From an uncultured Oscillospiraceae bacterium (GTDB taxonomy: Bacteria > Bacillota > Clostridia > Oscillospirales > Acutalibacteraceae): a stretch of 31,671 nt of DNA. The stretch is from the NCBI GenBank assembly GCA_905193225.1, contig CAJJNV010000023.1, positions 1 to 31,671 on the forward strand. Reading direction: 5' to 3'. Each line of letters begins with the position of its first letter. The first letter of the stretch is position 1. Shown piece by piece: positions 15,635 to 23,649 of the stretch. The position numbers and the translations under genes were made by a program. The notes below the pieces were generated by a model, which was not told the DNA's origin, did not search any database, and saw only the letters and a program-made list of their open reading frames with translations.

Positions 15635-16258
15635 ATGAAAAACGATGCAATTTCCTTTTCGGTCATAAAAAGGCTGCCGAGATATTACAGATTTCTCGGA
15701 GAGCTTAAAGCCAACGGAATAATCCGCATTTCCTCCAAAGAGCTTTCACAAAGAATGGGCCTGACCGCCTCCCAGATAAGGCAGGATTTCAACTGCTTCG
15801 GCGGTTTCGGACAGCAGGGATACGGTTATAACGTTGAACAGCTTCATAGGGAAATCGGCTCAATTCTCGGGGTACACAGCGGACACAAGGCCATAATCCT
15901 CGGTGCCGGAAACCTCGGACGGCTTGTTTCAAATCAGATAACCTTTGAAAACAAGGGCTTTTCTCTCATCGGAATCTTTGACCGCAAAGAATCGCTGACC
16001 GGACAGATGATAAAAGGAATACCCGTCCGACACATCAACGGACTGGACGAATTCTGCAAAGAAAACCTTCCCGAAATGGCGGTGCTTTGCATTCCTCCCG
16101 AAAGCGCAAGAGAGCTGGTTCCCCTTCTCATAAAGCTGGGAATAAAGGCATTCTGGAACTTCAGCCATTATGATGTTGCTCTTAATCATCCCGGCGTTGC
16201 GGTGGAAAATGTCCATCTTGGTGATAGTCTTATGACCCTTTGCTACAAAATAAACTGA
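15635..16258 (+). CDS. rex: Redox-sensing transcriptional repressor Rex
   Basis: Rex binds DNA when NADH/NAD+ is low and leaves it when NADH binds, controlling fermentation and energy genes in Gram-positive bacteria. The 207-residue product has the usual length. The N-terminal winged helix (about 1-80) carries RLPRYYRFLGEL, SSKELSQRMGLTASQIRQDFNCFG and FGQQGYGYNV. The Rossmann domain has GAGNLGRL (90-97), Asp116 at the end of the second strand (GIFDRK), and the C-terminal swapped helix region FWNFS...GDSLM. The start ATG 15635 has only a weak GGTGAT site. No clear promoter was seen before it, so transcription with acn-icd is likely. The next gene starts 14 nt downstream. The call is firm. Confidence 0.96.
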   Translation: MKNDAISFSVIKRLPRYYRFLGELKANGIIRISSKELSQRMGLTASQIRQDFNCFGGFGQQGYGYNVEQLHREIGSILGVHSGHKAIILGAGNLGRLVSNQITFENKGFSLIGIFDRKESLTGQMIKGIPVRHINGLDEFCKENLPEMAVLCIPPESARELVPLLIKLGIKAFWNFSHYDVALNHPGVAVENVHLGDSLMTLCYKIN

Positions 16259-16272
16259 TTTGAGGTGCTCTT

Positions 16273-16947
16273 ATGAAACAAATATACGAACAGGGAACAC
16301 TTCAGATGGTCAGAAACCAAAACAGCCTTGTTTTTGTCGCCAAGCAGGACGAATATGAAGGAAAAACCTCGGTTGTCTACCGTATGTACGACTGCTCTAC
16401 GGGGGCAGTATCGCCGGTGACAAGAAGCGTCTTTTTGCTTGGCAAGTTTGGAAACATTTTTGAAAAGTTTGAAAGCGATCCCAACGAATTCATTTCCTGC
16501 AAGGCGGTAATTCTTTCGGATTTCCGCGCTCTGATCGTGCTTAAAAACGGCAGTGCCAGCATATACGGTAAGGACGGAAATGTCGAATGGAACGGTCATA
16601 TGCTCTATAAGGATCAGGCTCCGTCGGGGCTTGCCATTTTCGGGAACACGGTTTGGGCAACATACAAAGACCCCTCGGCTGTCATTGCCTATTCGGTGGA
16701 ACACCACCTGAGAAGGACGCTCAGAATCGGCGGAGAAAACGACCTGCCCGGCGGTCTTGCGGGAATTTATGCGGGCGAAGAAAACCGCCTGCGCGTTTGT
16801 GCAACCGACCAAAACAAAATAATCGAAATAGACACCGAGAATTTTACGGTCGCCGATTATCTTCGTTTTAAAGAGCCCGTTAAGGACTATGAAAAGATCA
16901 ATTCCAACGAATTTGTGCTGACCGATAAAGGAATTTTTAAATTATAA
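16273..16947 (+). CDS. Conserved-looking orphan, possible cytoplasmic beta-propeller-like protein
   Basis: A 224-residue protein I do not recognise. It has no signal peptide or membrane helix. The sequence is almost entirely short beta strands in blade-like units: SLVFVAKQDEY, SVVYRMYDCSTGAV, ALIVLKNGSASIYGKDGNV, GLAIFGNTVWATYKDPSAVIAYSV, LRVCATDQNKIIEIDTENF and a final EFVLTDKGIFKL. This reads like WD40/NHL/PQQ-type propeller blades, but the length allows only about four or five, so it may be incomplete or a different all-beta fold. GAGGTG lies 5 nt before the ATG. It lies 14 nt after rex and 11 nt before murC, which uses nearly the same ribosome-site sequence, so the three are surely co-transcribed. 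A link to redox or wall synthesis is only suggested by position. Confidence 0.8.
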   Translation: MKQIYEQGTLQMVRNQNSLVFVAKQDEYEGKTSVVYRMYDCSTGAVSPVTRSVFLLGKFGNIFEKFESDPNEFISCKAVILSDFRALIVLKNGSASIYGKDGNVEWNGHMLYKDQAPSGLAIFGNTVWATYKDPSAVIAYSVEHHLRRTLRIGGENDLPGGLAGIYAGEENRLRVCATDQNKIIEIDTENFTVADYLRFKEPVKDYEKINSNEFVLTDKGIFKL

Positions 16948-16958
16948 GAGGTGTACTT

Positions 16959-18905
16959 ATGGGAAATACCAACCATCCTGATATTTCGGATTTTATAAAG
17001 GATAAACAAAAAACCGCCCACCTCATCGGAATCGGCGGAGTTTCAATGTGCTCGCTGGCCGAAACCCTTCTTGAAAGCGGTCACAAAATAACCGGCTCGG
17101 ATATGCAAAGCAGCTCGGCCACCAAAAGTCTTTCAAGACAAAAGGTAAAGATTTATGTGGGCCATTTTGCCGAGAACGTAAGAGAGGCCGATTATATCAT
17201 CCGCTCGGCCGCCATAAAGGACGACAATCCCGAGATAGTTGAGGCCAAAAAGCTTGGAATCCCCGTTTTTTCGCGGGCAGAGGGCTGGGGCGCCATTATG
17301 CAGCGGTATAAAAACGCCGTGTGCATTTCCGGCACCCACGGAAAAACCACAACCACCTCTATGCTCACCCACATTGCCATGGCCGCATCGGCCGACCCTA
17401 CGGTTATGATAGGCGGATCGCTCCCCCTTATCGGCGGAGGCCACCGCGTCGGCAAGGGAGACACGATCATTTTGGAGGCCTGCGAATATTGCAACTCTTT
17501 TTTGAATTTTTTTCCTACCGTTGCCGTCATAATGAATGTAGAATGCGATCATATCGACTTTTTCAAGGATCTTGACGATGTTAAACATTCTTTTAAAGAA
17601 TTTGCGCTCAAAACTCCGGCCGACCGAGGGATCGTGGTCATCAATTCCGATGATCCGAACACCCTCGACACGGTAAAGGATGTTGACCGCAAAAAGATAA
17701 CCTTCGGAATAGACAGCAAGGCCGACGTGACCGCCGAAAAAATTAGATTCAACCACGGAATGGGAGAATTTGACCTTTATTTTAAAGGAGAAAAACAGGC
17801 GCACATACGTCTGCTCGTTCCCGGACGGCACAATATATTAAACGCCCTTGGCGCTGCTGCCGCCGCTCTTTCGGTGGGATTTGATCCCGATTCCATTGAA
17901 CGCGGACTTTCCTCCTACGGCGGGGTTGCCAGAAGATTTGAATTTAAAGGGCAGTATTCCGGTGCAATGGTATACGACGATTACGCCCACCATCCCGGCG
18001 AGCTGAAGGTGCTTTTCGATATGGCCGAAAGTATGGGGTATGAGCGCATAATCTGCGCCTTCCAGCCCCACACCTTCACACGCACCGCCGCATTTTTCGA
18101 CGATTTTGTCAAACAGCTTTCCCGCCCAGACATTCTCGTGCTGGCCGACATATATGCCGCTCGGGAGAAAAATACCACAAACATCACTTCCCGCGATCTT
18201 GCGGCAAAAATCGAAGGCTCATATTATATGCCCGATTTCGACGATATGGTGGAATTTCTTCGGAAAATCGCCCGTCCCAGCGATCTTATAATCACGGTGG
18301 GTGCAGGCGAGCTTGACAAGGTGTCGGCAAGAGTGGTTGAGGATGTGCCTCAGCGCCGCCACACCACCGGCTTTGATTACGGCGTAGAAGTGGGCGGACT
18401 GCGGGATATCGACGACATAAAGATACTAGTTTGCTATATGCTTAAAACGGTGGGAACGCCCCTCAGACGCAGTCTCATCGACGAAGCCATTCAGACCGAT
18501 GGTCTGGCCAGCTACTGGAATCTTTCCCAGGCCATTTCCGAGCTTATCAAAACTCAGGCGGTCACGGTGGGCGAAGAGGACGGCGAAAGCAGCTTTACCC
18601 TGGCTTTAAAGGGCAGAGAATTTGCCGAAATGCTCGAAACATCCCTTCCCTTCTCGGTCAGAGAAAGGGCGGTCAAACAGGCCACAGCGCTGCTTTCAAA
18701 GGCAAGGGCTCTTAAAGAAAACGAGATCGGCATAACAAAAACCGACTCGGGATATGAAGTGTCGATCATCATAAAGGACGGCTCCCTTGAGCTTATGACG
18801 GTAAAATTTCTGGTGGCCGACGCAATGCAGGCCAACATTGCAAAGGAAAACTTCCTTAAGGATCCTTCCGAGCTTTATAAGACCGTTCTTGAAAAGCTTA
18901 CCTGA
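16959..18905 (+). CDS. murC: UDP-N-acetylmuramate--L-alanine ligase fused to a DUF4364-like domain
   Basis: MurC adds L-alanine to UDP-MurNAc with ATP, the first step of the peptidoglycan stem peptide. Residues 1-455 are a normal MurC: Rossmann motif HLIGIGGVSM (21-30), P-loop SGTHGKTTTTS (124-134), VECDHIDFF, GRHNILNALGA (289-299), ARRFEFKG (325-331) and YDDYAHHP (339-346), ending ITVGAGELDKV. MurC is usually about 450-460 residues, but this product has 648. From about 471 a second domain begins with GVEVGGLRDIDDIKILVCYML. It contains a helix-turn-helix-like stretch (about 485-550) ending SFTLALKGREFAEML. A strand-rich tail then runs to 648. This resembles stand-alone DUF4364 proteins of Clostridia. 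The frame through the junction (near 18330-18370) is open. GAGGTG lies 5 nt before the ATG. Confidence 0.93.
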   Translation: MGNTNHPDISDFIKDKQKTAHLIGIGGVSMCSLAETLLESGHKITGSDMQSSSATKSLSRQKVKIYVGHFAENVREADYIIRSAAIKDDNPEIVEAKKLGIPVFSRAEGWGAIMQRYKNAVCISGTHGKTTTTSMLTHIAMAASADPTVMIGGSLPLIGGGHRVGKGDTIILEACEYCNSFLNFFPTVAVIMNVECDHIDFFKDLDDVKHSFKEFALKTPADRGIVVINSDDPNTLDTVKDVDRKKITFGIDSKADVTAEKIRFNHGMGEFDLYFKGEKQAHIRLLVPGRHNILNALGAAAAALSVGFDPDSIERGLSSYGGVARRFEFKGQYSGAMVYDDYAHHPGELKVLFDMAESMGYERIICAFQPHTFTRTAAFFDDFVKQLSRPDILVLADIYAAREKNTTNITSRDLAAKIEGSYYMPDFDDMVEFLRKIARPSDLIITVGAGELDKVSARVVEDVPQRRHTTGFDYGVEVGGLRDIDDIKILVCYMLKTVGTPLRRSLIDEAIQTDGLASYWNLSQAISELIKTQAVTVGEEDGESSFTLALKGREFAEMLETSLPFSVRERAVKQATALLSKARALKENEIGITKTDSGYEVSIIIKDGSLELMTVKFLVADAMQANIAKENFLKDPSELYKTVLEKLT

Positions 18906-19104
18906 TAGAGGTGTCTCACTGCCCGCAAAAAACGTTCTGTCGGTTTTTCGTATAAAGCAAACGGCACAAATCCCTGCACCGACCCATTCACGAATGCCAT
19001 CAACCGTCCCACACATCAGCTTTATGCACCGACATTTTTGATGACCCGCTTCCGACTGTATATGCAAAAGCACGGAAGGCAGATGTAACTCATTTATAAC
19101 GCAC
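18906..19104. other. Spacer after murC, nothing recognised
   Basis: About 200 nt between the murC stop and its terminator. Short open frames run through it on both strands, but none has a ribosome site or a recognisable product. Confidence 0.5.
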
Positions 19105-19140
19105 AGCGCGCCTGCGTATTTTACGCAGGGCGCGCTTTTT
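19105..19140 (+). terminator. Rho-independent terminator of the rex-murC transcript
   Basis: AGCGCGC-CTGCGT pairs with ACGCAG-GGCGCGCT with a single bulged base, followed by five T residues. Very GC-rich and strong. Confidence 0.9.
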
Positions 19141-19198
19141 GCATTCACTGTAAAAAATTCAGACTGTAATTTTTCAAAATGCACTTGGCCACAGACGC

Positions 19199-19236
19199 AA
19201 AAACGCCGCCGTTCTTTTAAAAGAACGGCGGCGTTT
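19199..19236 (-). terminator. Terminator of the InlB-repeat gene, perfect palindrome
   Basis: Bases 19201-19236 are a perfect 36-bp palindrome with 18-nt arms. On the minus strand the 3' arm runs into five T residues, so it ends the leftward gene; on the plus strand GTTTT follows, so it may work in both directions. Confidence 0.88.
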
Positions 19237-19295
19237 GTTTTAATTAAATGTAACTCACGGGATTTAAATCTCCGCCGTTACATCGGCCGAAGCTA

Positions 19296-22295
19296 TTATT
19301 TTTTCTTTTTGAAAACTACAAACAGTCCGGCTGCGGCGGCCGCAACGGCAATGGCTCCGGCAACCATTGTGCTGTCACCGGTATCAACATCGTCGAATTC
19401 TCCGTCGCCGTCCCACTGGGCGTAAAGGGTGACATCCTCCGTAAGGCGGATAAGATCTCCCTCTTCATAGGTAATGCCGCTTCCGTCGGGTTCGGTGTTC
19501 CAGCTGTAGAAGTAGCCGTCATTTGTAAAGTCGATGGGGCAGCCGATAACCTCTGCCTCGATCGGAACGGGGCCGTACTCGGAAATAAACTCGTCGTAGG
19601 TATCGCCGTACTCGTCGTTTGAATCGTAGGTTATGGTGAATTCCACCTCAACCGGCTCCCACTGAGCGTAGAAGTTCATGGCTGCGGTAGCACCGTCCAC
19701 AGGATCGGTATATTCCATTCCGGGATCGAATATTTCATCGTTTCCGTCGGGATCAACGCACCATCCGGCAAGCTCGATTCCGAGGGTAGACGTTACATCC
19801 TCGAAAACATTCTCGAGAGTGAAGGCACTGTCGCCCATTATAACCTCGTCGGTTACGCTTTTGGGTTCAAGATTCTTGATGGATTCGGGGAAATTGGGAT
19901 GATAGGTGTTGGTGAGGTATTCCTTGCTGATGTTGTCCCAGATGGCATAGAGGCTGATCTGCCAAACCTTAATGCCCTCGCCTGCGGCATTCTTGTAAAC
20001 CGATCTTGCACCGGTGTTGGCGGTGTCGTTTACCTGAGCGTCAAGTCGGTCGGCCTTCTGATCCTCGATGCTGGCATAGACATAATCGAAGAAGATGTCG
20101 CGTCCGTCGGCGGTGGGATCATCAACATATTTACCAAGAACACTCTTTATATCAACAGTCTTTTCGGTTCCGAAGGTATAACCGCCGGTAATGTCGGTGC
20201 ACCAGTAAAGGAAGGGAAATTCAAGGCCGTTATCGGGGTTGATGTAGGAGAAGATGTTGGGCGAAGAGGTAAAGCTGTCGTTTACCTGGTAGATGTCGGA
20301 AAGAATCTTTCTTGTGCTGTGGCTGCCGTCGGACTCGATGGTTCCGCCGTTGCCGTCGTAAAGCACCCAGATGTCGTGGGGAGCGCAGTAGGATTCTGCA
20401 TCCACAAGTCTCTTATAGCTGCGCACTCTACCCTGAGATTCGGCAGGAAGTGCGTCGTAGGTCTTTCTTGCGGCTCTGATGGTTTCCACGCTGTCTGCGG
20501 TAACCTCGGCCTTCTCGGGCAAATCGATAAAGGTAAACTCCATATCGTGAGCTGCCTTATCCCACTGGGCGTAGAAGGTCTGATCGCCGATGATGGTGAA
20601 CTCTGCGCCGGCTTCATAGCTTTCGCCGGTTCCGTCGGCCTTGGTGTTCCATGAAAGCAGTCCTGCAATGTTTTTATAGTCGGCGTTCTGAAGAACGATG
20701 GTGTTGCTCTTGATGTCGATTCCGGCCTTGCCGTATACCTTTCTGGTAACGCTGAGGTTGGCCTTATCGTTTGAGTTGTAGGTTATGGTATATGCCGAAA
20801 GCTGTTCCCACCGAGCATAAAGGTTGAGGCTCTGGGTGACCTTGATCTCGGCGCCGGGCTCATAGGAATCTCCGCTTCCGTCGGCTGCGGTGTTCCATCC
20901 CATAAAGGCATATCCTTCGGGAGTGGCAAAGCTCTTTATGTCCTCAAGCTTATCGATGTTCTTGGTTGTTCCGGTATCCCAGGTGCGAACAAAGGTCTTC
21001 TGTTCGGCATCATCGCCGGGATAGTTGGAATTATAGGTGAAGTTTGCAACCTGCGACCATTGTGCATAAAGAACGAGATCGCCTTCAAGAGTGAGGGGTC
21101 TGTTGGCTGCATAAGCGGTGCCGCTTCCGTCGGCTGCGGTGTTCCATCCTGCGAATTTATAGTCGTCGGGCTTAACAAAGCCTTCGCCCTTTCTTTCGAG
21201 GTTGGCCCATGTCATGGTCTTATACTGTTCGCCGACGAAATGATCGTTTTCGTTGTCAATATACTGAGCGCTTTCACCGTTGGGATTGTTGGAATTGTAG
21301 GTAACGACGGCCTTGGTTTCTTCTTTCCAGGCGGCATAGAAGGTTGTTCCGGCAGTAACGCCCTCAACGGGATCGGTATACTGCTCACCCTCGGCAAACT
21401 CGTTGCCGTTTTGGTCTACCCATGCCTTGAATACGCAGACTTTATCTGTACCGGGAATGGCGATCTGCTCAAAGGGATTGTAGATGGTGTGGCCGTTATA
21501 TCCTTCGTATGCGGTGATGTATTTTTCGCTGTGCTCGCCGCCGACATTTTCGGGATAATTGGAAACAAACACGTTGGTAACAGGAGTCTTTTCAACGTTG
21601 TCCCAAATTGCATATAAGTTGATCTGCCATACCTTTACGGGGTTACCGTTTTCATCGCGGCTTACGGCTCTTGCGCCGGCATTTGTCCCGAAAGGATCGG
21701 CGGGGTCGGAAGCCTCTGCAAGGTCGGCCTTAAGATCCTCGGCATTTGCATATGCGAAGTAATAATATTTGTAGGCGTTTTCCTCAGCGCCGCCATCTCT
21801 CGAAATGAGCTGCGCCAGTGTTGAAACAGGCGAGAACTCCTTGCCGGTCACGAAATTGAGTCCGTCTGCAAGAGCGGTCGACCAATGAAGGAATTCATAC
21901 CCATTGTTGTAGAATATGTTGTTTCCGGCAACATAGTCCTGCCCCTTGGTTTCCACCGGGAAGGAGTTGTCGCCGTATTCGGTGACCCCGCCGTTTCCGT
22001 TGTAGATCACCCAGATGTCGGACAGGCCGTTTAAGGAAGCAATGTCCTTGTTGAGCTTGTCGATGTTAGTTACCTGAGCCTTTTGGTCTTCACTCAGGCT
22101 TTCATAGGCGCCCAAGGCGTCAATCACAGCGTTTTGGTCGGCCACGGGGAGCTGATAGTCCTCGGGCAGAGCGTCGATGGCGCTGACGACCTGCTGCGCA
22201 GAAGCGGATTCGGCAAAGGCGCTGAAGGACAAGGATACTACGGTAAGCATCATTGCCGCCGCGACCAAAACCGATAAAGCTTTTTTCAGTTTCAT
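19296..22295 (-). CDS. Large surface protein with InlB-type (Listeria-Bacteroides) repeats and C-terminal anchor
   Basis: A 999-residue exported protein. A signal peptide covers 1-28 (cleavage after SAFA). Then come a helical module (33-90), module A starting DIWVIYNGNGG (93-250), and about four InlB-type repeats each ending in YAAW, YAQW or YARW with GWNTAADGSG-like loops (to about 580). A second helical module (585-637) precedes module B starting DIWVLYDGNGG (641-805), followed by two more repeats to about 963. Modules A and B are clearly duplicated, sharing KVWQI(N/S)LYAIWDN. The end is VDTGD (970-974), a membrane helix (977-995) and KKKK, which resembles a sortase signal without the usual Pro. 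GGAGGG lies 8 nt before the ATG. Role probably adhesion or surface interaction; ligand unknown. Confidence 0.87.
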   Translation of the reverse strand: MKLKKALSVLVAAAMMLTVVSLSFSAFAESASAQQVVSAIDALPEDYQLPVADQNAVIDALGAYESLSEDQKAQVTNIDKLNKDIASLNGLSDIWVIYNGNGGVTEYGDNSFPVETKGQDYVAGNNIFYNNGYEFLHWSTALADGLNFVTGKEFSPVSTLAQLISRDGGAEENAYKYYYFAYANAEDLKADLAEASDPADPFGTNAGARAVSRDENGNPVKVWQINLYAIWDNVEKTPVTNVFVSNYPENVGGEHSEKYITAYEGYNGHTIYNPFEQIAIPGTDKVCVFKAWVDQNGNEFAEGEQYTDPVEGVTAGTTFYAAWKEETKAVVTYNSNNPNGESAQYIDNENDHFVGEQYKTMTWANLERKGEGFVKPDDYKFAGWNTAADGSGTAYAANRPLTLEGDLVLYAQWSQVANFTYNSNYPGDDAEQKTFVRTWDTGTTKNIDKLEDIKSFATPEGYAFMGWNTAADGSGDSYEPGAEIKVTQSLNLYARWEQLSAYTITYNSNDKANLSVTRKVYGKAGIDIKSNTIVLQNADYKNIAGLLSWNTKADGTGESYEAGAEFTIIGDQTFYAQWDKAAHDMEFTFIDLPEKAEVTADSVETIRAARKTYDALPAESQGRVRSYKRLVDAESYCAPHDIWVLYDGNGGTIESDGSHSTRKILSDIYQVNDSFTSSPNIFSYINPDNGLEFPFLYWCTDITGGYTFGTEKTVDIKSVLGKYVDDPTADGRDIFFDYVYASIEDQKADRLDAQVNDTANTGARSVYKNAAGEGIKVWQISLYAIWDNISKEYLTNTYHPNFPESIKNLEPKSVTDEVIMGDSAFTLENVFEDVTSTLGIELAGWCVDPDGNDEIFDPGMEYTDPVDGATAAMNFYAQWEPVEVEFTITYDSNDEYGDTYDEFISEYGPVPIEAEVIGCPIDFTNDGYFYSWNTEPDGSGITYEEGDLIRLTEDVTLYAQWDGDGEFDDVDTGDSTMVAGAIAVAAAAAGLFVVFKKKK

Positions 22296-22358
22296 TAAAA
22301 TTTCCCTCCATAAAATACTTTCGAGACATTAGAGAAAATACGCCAAATGTTCTAAATT

Positions 22359-22387
22359 ATCATACTATAAACCATATTTTTTGTCAA
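22359..22387 (-). promoter_or_regulatory. Sigma-A promoter of the InlB-repeat gene
   Basis: On the minus strand a perfect TTGACA (22387-22382) and TATGAT (22364-22359) are 17 nt apart. The leader is about 60 nt. Confidence 0.82.
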
Positions 22388-22430
22388 GTATTTTAAAGCA
22401 TTATGTCGCAGTTATCTTACAAAAAAATTC

Positions 22431-23468
22431 TTATTCGCCCTGCTTTAATGCATATATTTCCTCTCTGACGGTGTTTGCCGCCTCGTCGCCGTCGATTATC
22501 TCGACGCAGAGTCTGAATGTGATCGATTCAAAAGGTGCAATTTCCTTGAGTTTTCCGATCTTTCTCATATTATCTCTGCCCTCAACGCGGCAGTTGGCAG
22601 GCTCAAGACCAAGCACATAATCCCTTGTACCGGGCATTTTCCACTGGGTAAAGTGGTTCAAAGTATCGGTGTAAAAGCTGATTTTGACGCCCACGCCAAG
22701 CTTTTGGTTGTAAATGGCGACAGCGGTCTTTCCGTTTTTAACACCGAGACGGTGATAATAGCACTGCTCATCAAATCCGGGGGTGGGTGCAGGGAAATAA
22801 TCCCACTCGTCTATGCCTTCCTCGGCCCGTTTATCTCTCGGAAGGGTGTTTTTGGCCGGAATGAGCAGCTCAACCCCTTCGTCAAGCAGCGGATATCCCA
22901 TATTCATATGATAAAGCTGCATAGAGGGCTGAGGCAGGCCGCTTTCGTTTGTGACCGTATCGGTAATGTATATGGCGTTGTTCTCCATTTTTATTTCTCT
23001 GTGGAGAAGCATTTTTTCGGCAAAAACCGCGCCTTCTCTGACATTTGCCGAAGCGGTTATGACAGGATGATCTCCCGAGTAATCGGCATTGTAACTGAGC
23101 TGTTCGCAGGGAGTGTTGCCGATACGTCCATGCATAACGCATTCGTCGCCGTTATCGGTGCAGGGGGCACCTGCGCTGTCGAGGCCGCAGGTGGTGAAGA
23201 AGCCCGCCGTAAAGGAACGCAGAAATTCGTTTTTATCATAATATGCAGGCGCCACATATCCCGCGGGGGAGAAAAATCCGAGATTTATGCCCTTATATTC
23301 AAGTCTGTAAAGATCGAGACAGCGATCGGGCACAAAGGTAGCCATAAGACCCTTACCGTTTTTCATCTGGAGAATTCTCATTCCGTCGCCCTTTCCTCCG
23401 CAAAGGCGCATTTCCTCAACCGAAAAGAGCTGGCTGAGATGTCCTGTTTTTTCAAATCCGTTTATCAT
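22431..23468 (-). CDS. Aldose 1-epimerase-like protein (DUF4432 family)
   Basis: A 345-residue cytoplasmic protein of the galactose-mutarotase-like superfamily, DUF4432 branch, predicted to bind and perhaps epimerise a sugar. Supporting segments are FVPDRCLDLYRLEYKG (45-60), SPAGYVAP (67-74), FTAGFFTTCGLDSAG (86-100) and VMHGRIGNTP (111-120, with His113 as a probable active-site residue). Further support comes from MQLYHMNMGYPLLDEG and LGLEPANC near the end. The natural substrate is unknown. The start is ATG 23468, with AAGGAGG about 11 nt upstream; the frame is open to 23501, but that part contains the ribosome site. It is divergent from addB, with its own promoter at 23547-23575, and no sugar transporter is beside it. 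Confidence in the family is good, in the reaction low. Confidence 0.85.
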   Translation of the reverse strand: MINGFEKTGHLSQLFSVEEMRLCGGKGDGMRILQMKNGKGLMATFVPDRCLDLYRLEYKGINLGFFSPAGYVAPAYYDKNEFLRSFTAGFFTTCGLDSAGAPCTDNGDECVMHGRIGNTPCEQLSYNADYSGDHPVITASANVREGAVFAEKMLLHREIKMENNAIYITDTVTNESGLPQPSMQLYHMNMGYPLLDEGVELLIPAKNTLPRDKRAEEGIDEWDYFPAPTPGFDEQCYYHRLGVKNGKTAVAIYNQKLGVGVKISFYTDTLNHFTQWKMPGTRDYVLGLEPANCRVEGRDNMRKIGKLKEIAPFESITFRLCVEIIDGDEAANTVREEIYALKQGE

Positions 23469-23546
23469 AAAAGTTATATCCTCCTTTTGGTACATTTGCA
23501 ATGATATAATGTGGCAGCAAAGACACTTTCCCTACTACCTTATATT

Positions 23547-23575
23547 ATTATATAATTGCCCGGGTCGCAAGTCAA
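23547..23575 (-). promoter_or_regulatory. Sigma-A promoter of the epimerase-like gene
   Basis: On the minus strand TTGACT (23575-23570) and TATAAT (23552-23547) are 17 nt apart. The box lies 6 bp from the divergent addB -35 box. Confidence 0.82.
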
Positions 23576-23581
23576 GGCCAT

Positions 23582-23609
23582 TTGACAGGAATTCATTGAA
23601 TTGTATAAT
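23582..23609 (+). promoter_or_regulatory. Sigma-A promoter of addB-addA
   Basis: Perfect TTGACA (23582-23587) and perfect TATAAT (23604-23609) with a 16-nt spacer, back to back with the epimerase promoter. I saw no SOS-box-like palindrome overlapping it. Confidence 0.85.
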
Positions 23610-23649
23610 TAAATGTGTTAAAATAAACAGGAAAAACGGGGTGAAAGAT

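Noticed and set aside
18696..19184. Minus-strand frame of 162 codons covering the murC end and the following spacer
   Set aside because: It crosses the strong murC terminator and the murC coding end, and has no ribosome site or promoter.
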